This document shows positions 48,465 through 58,719 of a stretch of 64,000 nucleotides of DNA, in pieces. The DNA is from Ectobius pallidus (lineage: Eukaryota; Arthropoda; Insecta; Blattodea; Ectobiidae). Position 1 is the stretch's first letter, and every line of letters starts with the position of its first letter. The notes under the pieces were generated by a model. That model did no database searches. It was given only the letters and a program-made list of their open reading frames with translations, and was not told the DNA's origin. The position numbers and the translations under genes were made by a program. The stretch lies in the NCBI GenBank assembly GCA_964059195.1, contig CAXKWD010000001.1, forward strand, positions 219,798,484-219,862,483. The letters are read 5' to 3'.

Positions 48465-49344
48465 CATGGGCGCCCATACCCGGGGGCAAGGGGGGGCCAC
48501 GGCCCCCCTCTAGCTCTCAGGGAAAGGAAAAAAAATGTATATTAATAATTATAGTCAGGTGTTTTTCTTTTAAGACAATTATTTAAAAGTCAGAAATAAA
48601 ATTTGCAGAAGTTTCACCAAATCGACAACATTGAAGAAGAATCCACAGTGGATTAGGAAAGGGGGGTCCAGGGGGTACGGACTCCTAAAAATCAAAACCC
48701 AAAGTTCTATTTTTGTATTTTAAAAATATTAAATTAGACAAGTTTTGGTGGTGTGTCAATTATGATATAGCAGTTATTTTGTTTTCATAACATATTGAGT
48801 AGGCTTTTATTTCTATTGTTCCATGTGTTATTTAACTTTTCTTATAAATAGTAATGAGTATTATAACTTAGGAAACGGTTTTTTGTTTAAGTTCGCATAT
48901 CTTAGAATATAGTGAACAAATTTGCTAACTAGTTTTTCAGTGCTAAAATAGCGTAAAATGTGATTTTCATTAGTTCAATATTTAAAAATGTTCCAGGGGT
49001 TAACCCCTGATTTCGGTAATGATTTCTTGTTTACGTTGGCATGTCTCAGAGTATGGTAAACAAACTTGCTAACTAGTTTTTCAGTGCGAAAATAGCGAAA
49101 AATGTGATTTTCACTAGTTCGATATTTAAACATTTTCCGAGGTTGGACCCCTGACCCCCCTTTCTTGGCCTAACCCCCCCCCCATCACTTTTGACCCTCC
49201 CCGAAGTTATTTTCTGACTTTCTCATTTTTGCACTTATTTTATTAACAGAATGTTACAAAGTGACCCAAAAAGCTAAAGCGACAAAAAATGAATTAATAA
49301 AAAAAATTGGCCCCTCCCTAGAAAATATCGTATGGGCGCCCTTG
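48465..49344. mobile_element. hAT MITE, TSD TTATAAAG
   Basis: The left end CATGGGCGCCCATACC and the right end in reverse complement CAAGGGCGCCCATACG match. The exact 8-bp duplication TTATAAAG is at 48457-48464 and 49345-49352. The subterminal DNA is G/C-homopolymer rich (GGGGGGGCCACGGCCCCCC on the left, AGGGAGGGGCC on the right). No transposase is present, so it is non-autonomous. Confidence 0.9.
48872..49162. repeat. ~145-bp tandem duplication inside the hAT MITE
   Basis: Two copies share GCTAACTAGTTTTTCAGTGC, AAATGTGATTTTCA and TTCRATATTTAAA in the same order, starting near 48872 and 49018. They differ at roughly one base in ten. Confidence 0.85.
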
Positions 49345-49513
49345 TTATAAAGTTATACTAGACAAGCACTGAAACAGAAATAATAATGAAATTCTCTAAA
49401 TACAGTGAACGCCACTTAATGCAATCGCGGATAATGTTATCACTTTTATGAAGTGTTGTACGGATTAATACTAAAACATTGAAAAAATGCTGTTTTTTGT
49501 GATTATGTTATCT

Positions 49514-50181
49514 AGACCTGGGATTTTAAGGCAAATGCCTATTTTGTTCCTTATGAAATAACATGAAAATTTTTACACATGTTGACGATTCATGACAAAT
49601 CACTTACATTTATGGAGTTTTATATTGCCCTAAAATGCCTATTCGGACCTTTAAAGCCTATTTTTACTATTTGGTGCCTAAAATGCCTATTTTGTACATT
49701 TAAAATAAAATTCAACTTCTATAGTTTTTGCAATCATATAATGGGCATTCCGTGAATGAAGAGCAGAACAGCAGAGTGGTTTTTCACAGAAATTTGATTT
49801 TCACAAACAATTATTGTCGCTAAAATGAATTCTGACTGACGGCGGAAGGGGAAAAATCAGCTCAAAAGGAGCAGGCAGTAACAAGGGAGTCAAATCGCTA
49901 GTGAAAGAACATCTGTTTAAGTGAATATACTTCGTGATGCCTAATTTTGATGTTTCTTACAGGAGGGGAAAAAAAAGATCACATTACAGTTTACCGGTAA
50001 GTGTATATTGTAATATTTTAAAGTCTATTTTATGTTTATTTCCACATTTTTAAAGCATATTTTAAGTGCCTATTTACTTTTTTAAAAGCCTATTTACTTT
50101 TTTAAAAGCCTATTTACTTGTTTTAAAAGCCTATTTTAGGTGCCTAAAACTAATTTTTTTAGAGCCTAAAATCCCAGGTCT
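49514..50181. mobile_element. TIR element with AGACCTGGGATTTTA ends
   Basis: The left AGACCTGGGATTTTA and the right TAAAATCCCAGGTCT are perfectly inverted. A TA duplication is possible (CTA|GACC and GGTC|TA), but no longer TSD was found. The interior is full of GCCTATTTT/AAAATGCC motifs, including three near-identical 20-bp tandem copies of GCCTATTTACTTTTTTAAAA from 50068. Confidence 0.72.
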
Positions 50182-50734
50182 ATCACATTTTCATTTTTGC
50201 GGCTTTATTTCCAAGTACGTCATTCAAAATTTTGTTTATAAGGGTTTCATTTCTAACTTAACTGTATTGTATTGTATTGGAGGTAGCAATACTATAACCA
50301 GCTCACGTGATCACCAGTTCGAGGGGGTGGCATTACCTAACTTTCTCTTTTAAGCAATAAAACATGTTTCACCCCTCAGTTAAGCTGGAGCATTTGAATT
50401 ATGGAGATAACAATGTTGGCATGCAGTGATTGCTAGAGTAAAATGAAAAGACTTTGAACAGATAGGCGTTAGAATTTTTGCTATGCGGTGTTCACTACAG
50501 ATCAGTATAGACTTCCAAAAACACTCGTAACTCGTAACTGAGTATGGAGTATTGGTTAATGGACCCCTAAAGGAAAGTAAAAACAATTAAAAACTTTGTT
50601 ACTGGTTGAAAAAATAGTTGCTTGCAGTCTATTGCTGTATTATCCTATGAGTGGTTCAATGATTCACAGTTACGTATTATTTTATGAGTAAATAGCTATT
50701 AATTCTGTTTTGTAGTGTATTACCTTATATATGA
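50182..50734. other. intergenic stretch, no feature resolved
   Basis: No coding pattern or paired ends. Confidence 0.45.
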
Positions 50735-51583
50735 CTAGCTTAAAAGACCCGGCGTCGGACGGGTTTTGTATTTTGTAATTGGAAATTAGCTTATGAAGGA
50801 TTTTCAATTTTAAATTCTAGGTCCTTATATAGGCATTTATAATTTGAAATAGGAAGAACGACTTATTACACTCAAACTATTCCCTCAGAAAACGCTTGAT
50901 ATAGTTTTTTATGGCTCATAGAGGATCTAGAATGTTGCATCCCATCGCTTGTACAGTGCACAGCAAGCCTGGTAGAGGTTTAAATAAGAAGAAACAGAAA
51001 TTCCTGTAACATAAAATTGTAATATCGAGGTGGGAAATTTCCCACTCTTATGTTACCATAAAGTCGTTTTGGGGATGAAATTAAACAGAAAGCATTATCA
51101 CTTTCATACTTTTCTCTCCAAAAACCTGCGATATAATATAATAATATACACATTACCATACCTCGTTTTGTTTTCTCTATGTCCAGGGTAGAGAAAGTTA
51201 TGTGATTCCATTATTTTAGTGGATTTCATTCTGTAATATTTATTTATAACATGAATTATTTTGATAACTTCTCTTATTTGTCAAAACTGCATTTCATTTG
51301 TTTTTTCCAAGCCCATCTGATACCATTTGGCAACAATATATTCTGTGATTTGGAATTGATAATTCTATGTAAAAAGGGATTAAGTATTTTCAAAAACATT
51401 TAATTTTTGGCATTTAGAATCAGAATTTTTCAAAATCCTTTCTTAGTGAGCACCTACATTATAAAACGAAGGTACTGTCAAAATTCCAAGTCTCTACCTG
51501 TTATAGTTTAGGCTGTACGTTGATTCCTGTCATTCAGTCAATCAGTCAGTCAGTCAGGACAAAGCCTTTTATATATATAGAGA
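50735..51583 (-). mobile_element. non-autonomous Helitron, copy 2
   Basis: The reverse complement of the element at 44323-45161, nearly identical throughout by eye. On the minus strand it starts TCTCTATATATATAAAAG and ends AAGCTAG behind a hairpin (ACCCGTCCGACGCCGGGT). It again lies between A and T. The hairpin has two changes relative to copy 1, which weaken its stem. Confidence 0.9.
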
Positions 51584-52882
51584 TAAATAATTTTCATTTA
51601 ATTTCTTCGGCTACTGTTATCAATTGGTAAATATTATCAGATTACCTGTATCCCAAAGTGATCACAAAGCGTGCACTGTATATTTTTAAAAACCATAAAA
51701 ATAATGAAAAACCTGAAACTCCTATTGAAAATTACGAAAAATGGTAAATAATGCAAGGCAAATGCCCTTATTCAATCAATTCATGATACACAGTTATGTA
51801 TGTTGAAGCCATCTTTCATGCTTCTTATAAAAAAAGATGTAAAATCAAATGCCTTGCCCTAATTATCGGTATTCCTATTAATTAACAGGGCTGGCTCTAG
51901 GTATTTTGGCATCCCATGTAAGAAATTATTTTGGGCCCCCAATAAATTGCTACCACAATCATTCCATATTTAACCATTGATTAAATATGGAATTTCATGT
52001 TTTCTAGCCTGGTATTGATAAATGGTTAAATAAAAGTGATTTGAATTGGCATAATTTGAGAAAGCCTTGTATTTATGAAGACATAACACATCTACATAAT
52101 ATGGTGCTTAAATACAAAATACACTTAATTCAAAAGTTATAGCTAGGGCCCAGATTTTTAGGTTTTTATAGTCTATATTAGTAATTTTAAACATATTCAA
52201 ATTGTTTTATTTTAGTTTATTTCTTACTATTTTTAAAACCTTTTTTTAATGATAATTCTTTCACACTGACAGTGTGTATTCTAATTTCACATTAAGTTCA
52301 AAGGAGATGTAAACAAACTCTAAAAAATATTCATCAAAAAGAATCAAGAAAATCTTTTAAACTTTGACACTTCAGTTGGCATACAAGGAACCTTGATCGA
52401 CAAGTTCATTCATCCGCCACCAGAGGGCCAGTCGGAATCAGCTGATGATGGCGGGAATACCCGTTGAAATGATCATCCTGGGTAAATATACCTTTTAAGT
52501 GAAGTTTAGTGTGTATATTTCCGATCTCAATCTTGCTACAGATTTCAACACTTCACTGTAAATTTCCATCTAATATTCATATTGAAACTCTAATGTATCA
52601 CTCCACCAAACATGTGACAATACCACGTGAAGATTTACCCACCGTGAAAAGAAATGTTTTCAAATGGAGTGAGAATTTGGTATATTCTAGTGTTCTCAAA
52701 AGTAGGGGAGACCAGGGACACTTGATACAGTTTTCAAAAAAAGATTTTTCTATTTTTTTTCTATTTTCTCTTAAAACTTCCAACCATGTTTGTTTGATAA
52801 AAGAACATCTCCTCTAACATGTACAAATGTTTTAGATCTAAAAAATTATTCTTTCAATTTTAAATTTTGATACAATATACAA
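51584..52882. other. intergenic stretch, no gene recognised
   Basis: AT-rich. Two AAGGCAAATGCC/AAATGCCTTGCC-type segments (51755 and 51849) form a loose inverted pair. The 102-codon frame at 52509-52817 has no recognisable motif and ends in low-complexity Phe/Lys-rich sequence. Confidence 0.45.
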
Positions 52883-53050
52883 ATGAGTATGCTAATTAAC
52901 AGTTTATCAATGCCTCCTGCTATCGATAGTTTGGACACCATTTACAGCATCCCTGAAGAGTGGATTAAGAGATTTGGAAGAACATCAGGTTTTCAAGTCA
53001 ATGTCCCGGACGATCCAGAAGGCGGTGGAACCGGTGATTCGACTTTGTAA
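52883..53050 (+). CDS. short open frame of unknown nature (55 residues)
   Basis: ATG at 52883, TAA at 53048-53050. The product has a balanced, protein-like composition unlike the AT-driven frames around it: MSMLINSLSMPPAIDSLD at the start, a PEEWIKRFGRTSGF patch at about residues 24-37, and a Gly/Asp-rich end (DDPEGGGTGDSTL). It contains no transmembrane segment or known motif. About 80 bases downstream is a CTGATGAAGG...GCTGAAACGTC motif and a tail shared with 57438-57506, so it may be the last exon or C-terminal remnant of a retroelement. I do not recognise the family, and expression is unproven. Confidence 0.3.
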   Translation: MSMLINSLSMPPAIDSLDTIYSIPEEWIKRFGRTSGFQVNVPDDPEGGGTGDSTL

Positions 53051-53129
53051 ACGCGAGTCGTAGCCAAGGAAACTCCGCGAGTTTGTTTGTTCGTCAGTTG
53101 GAACTTTCTTTCCTTATATTTTAGATGTA

Positions 53130-53222
53130 CCTGATGAAGGCCTAGTGGTTTGGGCTGAAACGTCATAATATTAATGAAAAAAGATATCCATTGTGAATTT
53201 AATATTGTTTTGTGTTTAAGTT
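53130..53222 (+). repeat. dispersed repeat tail, copy 1
   Basis: CCTGATGAAGGCC...GGGCTGAAACGTC followed about 20 bases later by ATCCATTGTGAA. The same order occurs in reverse complement at 57438-57506. Probably the 3' part of a retroelement family. Confidence 0.6.
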
Positions 53223-54447
53223 TTATTGTGTATACAATGGAAAAAGGACTACCTACAGTTTTGTGTTCAAATTTATAAGAATTTAACATTACTTTTATTT
53301 ACATGTTCAAATATCAGCGCACCCTGGATAAAATAAAATTCTAGGCTATAATTAGGCCAATCTTTTCATAGGTAATCCCACAAGAGTTGACGAGTGACTA
53401 TTAATCACTGCACACTGATACTCGCATCTCCAGTAACGAGCAGCTGGTTTTACCGAGATAAAATCCCATCCTCACGATTTCTACAAGTATACTGTAAGAT
53501 AAACGGCCATGATTGGTCTATATCCGAGGAATTGCTAAACATTATTGGTCAATATCAAACACGGGGCACATGAGTGGGATAGTTATACTAATCATGTTAG
53601 GTTTGATCTTACTGAAGAAAGTGTCCAAATTTGTCTTTCCAAATACAACATGTAATTCTATAATTTTTGTATTGAAACATGGGTGGAGACAGTTTCTTTT
53701 CAGTTTGTTCGTAATGAACGGTGTTGATATTTTCACAATCTGGCCATTTAAACTTGCTGCCTTCAATACGACTAAGCGAACTTAACACTCTAATCATCAA
53801 TGTTTGATTTCAGTTACTGTCACGAACCAACGGACAATTGTATTTGATCTGTTGGGTAATGCCCTGTCACTTGCTCCCTTAAATTTGAGGTAACTGTAGC
53901 TATTGCATGCGTAGTGAAACTGCAGCAGCCAAAAAAATTTTGAATATTAGTTAAAAAGCTTTATTAAATTCAAACCTAGGACTATTACAGCAGGTTAAGG
54001 GATCATTCTATAAATTAGGACAAAAGAAACGGTATTTGTCATTTAAATAAAGATAAATATTTAGAGAAATGCATATTTAAAAAAGAATTTTGAATAAGAC
54101 ATGGTATATCAAGTCTTCCCGTGTGCCCATTTTTCATTAAAAATTTTATAAATCCATTGGACTTAACCTGAGAGCTGAAATTTGTGGAGTATGTATGCAT
54201 TTCATGTGTATCTTCAGATATAACATGTTAATTCAGCCAAGAAATATAAATCAGGCAAGTGAGACACATTTTTATAAAAGAAAAAATTAGGCCTATGTAA
54301 TAAACAAAAATAGGGAACTCCTTCAGAATAGCGTAGCCAGCCATGCTCTGCCATTAGCGACCGTGCCCCTCCGAGCCGAGGGGAAGAAAAGAGAAACGAT
54401 CAGTACAAGGATAAAATTTCCCGTTGCAGAAAATATTCAATGTGAGA
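53223..54447. other. intergenic stretch, no feature resolved
   Basis: No coding signal. Small frames on both strands over 53513-53800 are overlapping and motif-free. Confidence 0.45.
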
Positions 54448-54742
54448 CATAATAAACCCCGTGCTATTCAGTATATTGCTCCTAAACTAATACAAATGTT
54501 CCTAACCTAACATAACCTGTCACTGACCTAGAATTTGGCTGTCACTATTTCTAGAAGCCTTATTACCTTCCCACGCCTTTCGTAAAACATTGTTACATGG
54601 CATGAACCCCACGCTATGCAGAATACTGCTGCTAAACTAACACGACTGTTCCTAACCTAACATAACCTGTCACGGACCTAGAATTCTTAATGCAGAAGCT
54701 TTAACCCTTCCACATCTTTCATAAAACATCGCTACAACAGTC
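54448..54742. repeat. ~150-bp tandem duplication with CCTAA motifs
   Basis: Two diverged copies (54448-54600 and 54601-54742) share CTAAACTAAYACRA, TGTTCCTAACCTAACATA plus ACCTGTCAC, GACCTAGAATT and TTCCCAC/TTCCACATCTTTC. The CCTAACCTAA core equals two insect-type telomere units but is too short to be a telomere. Confidence 0.8.
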
Positions 54743-55396
54743 GTTTATCTGCCAAATTCAATCAGCATGTAATCATGTTCGTAATATCGGCGACATTGTA
54801 GACTTGGTCCCACTCGGTACGGCCCGGTTGTGATTGTATTCTCAAGTTTAGCGAAAAATAGTTTTTACAATTTGCTAGAATGTCCCAACCGTAATTATGA
54901 AATGGCTGTTCTAAAGAAAGTGGATATTTCACTAATGATATTCCTCTACCAGGTCAGTGGAGTACAAAATGACAAAATTCAATGCTATTATTTTCTCTTA
55001 TGGGACAAATGTAGGCTATAACATTGGACTATACAAGTGTCATGACAATGTAAGCGATAATTAGCCTATGTTAAAATATCACAGATTGCCAGCAAGGAAC
55101 AAAATAGTTTAATACCTAAGAATTCAGGCTCTAGTTTATAACCAGTTATAACAAGAAACTACATCATAGATAAGTTTTTCCTGTTCTAGCCCTGTTAATT
55201 ACTTGAGTTGGAAAAGTATAGAAGCCTTACTTACTTATCCATCATAACAGCAGTTTCAGGCATTTCCAGCAGGTGTTTTGTAGGTTAGGGTGTGTCACTC
55301 CTCTGTAGTATTCTCCTCACAGTTCATCTGGAATCCATGTTTTGTAGGTTATCTGGAATACAAACAAATTCATTATGTCTATTAGTCTATTATCTT
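54743..55396. other. intergenic stretch, no feature resolved
   Basis: No coding pattern. GTTTTGTAGGTTA recurs at 55273 and 55338. Confidence 0.4.
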
Positions 55397-56221
55397 GGCC
55401 CTATTTCATAAAACTCTACAGGTGTGACAAATACGACAATTGTGTCAAGTCTGACAAATTTGTCAATATGTCATGACAATTGTATTTTTCATAAATAATA
55501 CAACTTTTCGTTACATTACAAGCAAATTAATGTAAATTGTCAGACTAAAAGAAAACATTTCATAAACGCGACAATTTTTTGTCAAACCTAAAGATTGCTT
55601 TAGTACACTGTAGATGGCTCTCAGATACGTGTCTCAACATCGAATATGATACTTAAGCAATCGATTATTACTATCGAAAATAATTGAATTATATTTCTCT
55701 TTTAATACAAAGGTTATCCATTGCCTGGGTGGACTCATGTCTATTTCTTCACCACTTTTACTACTACCAATATCACTACTAACTTACTAGTGTTCATTAT
55801 TAACAAGACAATTTAGCAAGTTTATTAACAAAGTATAAATCATAAGAAAGTTTGCCAAGTTATGCCACACATTTACATAACCTACTCTGTTGGCCTACAT
55901 ATGAAAGATTGCCTGTCACTTCTGTAATGACAATTCTACATTTTTTTGTAAATTTGTAAATATGTCAGCAAAAATTAATGTTTCATAAATGGTAGGTATC
56001 TTAAGATTTGACATATTTGTCAGACTTTTACCTGTAAACTCAAAAGTTTTGAGAAACAACAATATGTAAAATTGTCATACATAGCCTATCTACAAAATTG
56101 TCATGACATTTATGTAAAGTTGTCAGCTTTTATGAAAAACACAATTGTCAAAATGTAAACCTGTAAGACAATTTTATGTCACCTGTCACCTGTAAAATTG
56201 TAACTTTTATGAAATAGGGCC
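55397..56221. mobile_element. non-autonomous element family C, copy 2, TSD CTT
   Basis: Same inverted ends as at 38653-39487 (GGCCCTATTTCATAAAA), inserted in the opposite orientation. CTT is duplicated at 55394-55396 and 56222-56224. The interior aligns with copy 1 over its whole length with scattered changes, an 8-base insertion and a loss of about 25 bases in the small frame. A different TSD means an independent insertion. Confidence 0.88.
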
Positions 56222-56560
56222 CTTCTTGTAAAAATATTAAAACTCTTAACTATTACATTAACAGCGAATCTAGTATTTCTGACAAGGCTAAAGCTTTTGC
56301 ATATGTGGTGCATACAATAGATTTTAGTAAAAGTTCTCTAATTTTACAACGAACAAAGTTTTTAATTCATTTTCAATGATTCTACAAAAAGAAAGCAAAG
56401 ATAATGGAGGTTATATCAGTAGTACGTGTTTATAAACTTTGCTTGCTGTGGATTGACTCCGTTCCTTAAAAAAAACTTTTAAATACCGGTACATTAAACT
56501 AAATAGGCCTACATTTACTTCAATTGAAATTACAAGTCATGAAATGCAACATTAGTTCTG

Positions 56561-57326
56561 CCTGCACGCCATTTCTTGGGCGCTGGTTTTACGGGGAAGT
56601 GAGGGTCGGGGGAACAAAACATAGCTAGTCCGCCAGTCTTTCTGCAGTGTTGTCAACCAAAGAAATCACGTTTCAGCAGAATCGCACGTATGGTATTTTT
56701 TGTAGACATTTAACATACGATTTTAACGCAGTCCAATAATATAACGTGGTGACGGTATTGCGTAACAATTAATTACATGTCATAAGGGTTTGGTTATCAA
56801 ATAAATCATCAAATAAAAATATTATACATAATATAGGCTCAATATTTTTTACACTGGATGACTAATTTTAAGATAAAGAGTCTTAGCAGAACATGCTTCA
56901 CCATTTCCTGTTGTTAAACGTAAGAGAGGTAAGGCATGTAAAAGTGGAGAAAACTATAGACCTAATTTTAAACGTATTTAATACGTTTTGTGAAAAGTTC
57001 GCTCAACTTTCAGTCCATGAAATTGACATCAGAGTTCACAGGATCATCAGAAATTAGCACATACGGAATTCTTAAAGAGGTGAGGAAAGTGTTGGATGTA
57101 CAATGACGTGTTTGTGAAATCAGCAATTCGAAAAATTGTATTTTTATCCCCATAACTCCATGCGTCAGAAAGATACGAATGAAAGCTTAGTGTTGAAGCC
57201 ACTAGATGTCAGGGTGTATAGCGTAGTACTTCGTGTTTCAATGTTGTCAGCTCTACCTACGAAGTTGAACAAAACCTACCGAATAAGGACGAGGGAGCTA
57301 AGTGCCCAAGAAATCGCATGCGGGTA
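56561..57326. mobile_element. possible TIR element with TTTCTTGGG ends
   Basis: The left CCTGCACGCCATTTCTTG and the right in reverse complement CCCGCATGCGATTTCTTG match at about 18 of 23 bases (both continue GGC.C). TAGT lies near both outer edges, but no clean TSD is defined. No coding region. Confidence 0.45.
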
Positions 57327-57437
57327 GTATGTGTGTCCTTTATACACTAAAAAAGTACTGGACCGATTTATGTTTTTTACATAATGATCCATGTTGTCTT
57401 GAAAAGGTTTAAAGCTCATTAAAAGCAAAAAGAAACA

Positions 57438-57506
57438 CGTTCACAATGGATCTGAAACTTAAAAGTCTACACAATGTTTCGACCCTCCTTTGAGTCTTCC
57501 TCAGGT
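57438..57506 (-). repeat. dispersed repeat tail, copy 2
   Basis: On the minus strand: CCTGAGGAAGACTC...GGGTCGAAACATTG, then ATCCATTGTGAAC. This is the same arrangement as 53130-53222. Confidence 0.6.
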
Positions 57507-58049
57507 GAATACAAATGAACTTTAGACAATGGAAAAAGGACTAGTAATGAATAAGGTTGAAAGCTATTGAAATCCTCGATGTGACCAGTAGAAAGAAAGT
57601 TAGGGGCTTAAATACTTTATTTTGGCCACTCAAATGTAATTCAGTTCTCATGACAACAATATAGTGTGCAATGTTCATGTAGGGCTTTGGCAGTTGCATA
57701 TTACTGGGCTATGACAAATAATTATATAATTAGAGAGGCTATCAAAATACAGTAAAACCTTTTTACACTTTTAAGGGACTGATGCAAAAAAGTGGTAATG
57801 GCAGAAGTGTAAAAACTGTAGTGCTATATTTTCCAAAATTTAATACATGAAAATTAATATAGGTACATATGTACGCTTACATTACGCCACCCAACCCACC
57901 CTAAATGGTGCAGTTTCTTTTATATCATGATCTAGCGAATTCTTCTGTCCTCATATTATGAAGAAACACGTGATTAAACATTGAAGGTGTGACATCATAC
58001 CACTAGACATGCGGTGACAGGCTGACAAACCTCACGGGAGATGAGGTGG
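57507..58049. other. intergenic stretch, no feature resolved
   Basis: No coding pattern or paired repeats. Confidence 0.4.
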
Positions 58050-58535
58050 GTACAAGTCACTTGCGACGATATTTTTCTCTTATTGAATCTCATATTAGCT
58101 ATGAAATTGAACTGTGGGGTACTACGTCTATCGAAAACTTTTCCAAAATTTTGTCCTTCAGAAAAATGCAATTAGACACATTGCAAAACTCAAATTCACA
58201 GAATCATGCAGACAGGCCTTCAGCGAACTGCAAATAATGACCTTAACTAGTTTGTACATCTTTAAAACCATTAGGCCTACTCACACTAAGAAACACAGCC
58301 AAACATAATTATTGGGCTCACAAGAAATAAGGACAATTTTGCAGTAACTAGCCATAGACTGAAACTATATGAAAAAATACCTAGGTACCAAGGTGGCAAG
58401 CTTTTCAACTTGTTGCCGCATGAACTAAAAGACCATGTTAACCAAAAATGCTTCAAAGCAATGCTTGCTAAATATCTAACTACTAAAGCTTTCTACACCA
58501 TTAAACGATTCACAGAAGACAATAAATGTTTGTGA
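58050..58535 (+). pseudogene. LINE C-terminal fragment, frameshifted
   Basis: The plus-strand reading gives RRYFSLIESHISYEIELWG, then KIFVLQKNAIRHIAKLKFTE, a Cys, then SELQIMTLTSLYIFKTI, and in another frame HRLKLYEKIPRYQGGKLFNL up to a TGA at 58533-58535. The order (YF...YGI/E-LWG, LQK.AIR.I, C..., L.IMTL..LYIF) is the conserved region after the reverse transcriptase in non-LTR retrotransposons, and it parallels the intact version at about 61660-61860. At least two frame shifts and stops interrupt it, and no RT catalytic motif precedes it, so this is a heavily 5'-truncated dead copy. The 3'-untranslated end (about 58536-58575) abuts the 3' tail of a minus-strand LINE, giving a tail-to-tail arrangement. 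Confidence 0.8.
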
Positions 58536-58719
58536 TTGCTGTACAAGCCATACTCAGTCTCATTTTCTTTTTTTAGTAATAGTGTAGATGTAGATGTAGA
58601 TGTCTCGTCCTGTAGATCCTGTGTTGAGCGGGGCTCAAGGATATAGAACACGTCAGATCAAAAAATACATGCATGTTATAACAATAATATAGGCCTACAG
58701 AAGCTGCAAGCTGCCAAAT

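Noticed and set aside
38650..56224. A 17-kb inverted duplication centred near 47.5 kb
   Set aside because: Family C and Helitron pairs are inverted around similar centres, but the flanks do not match and the TSDs differ (CTG versus CTT), so these are independent insertions.
31561..58049. tRNA, rRNA or host exons
   Set aside because: No cloverleaf, rRNA segment or multi-exon coding pattern was recognised in the unique stretches. A search tool could still find short exons that I missed.
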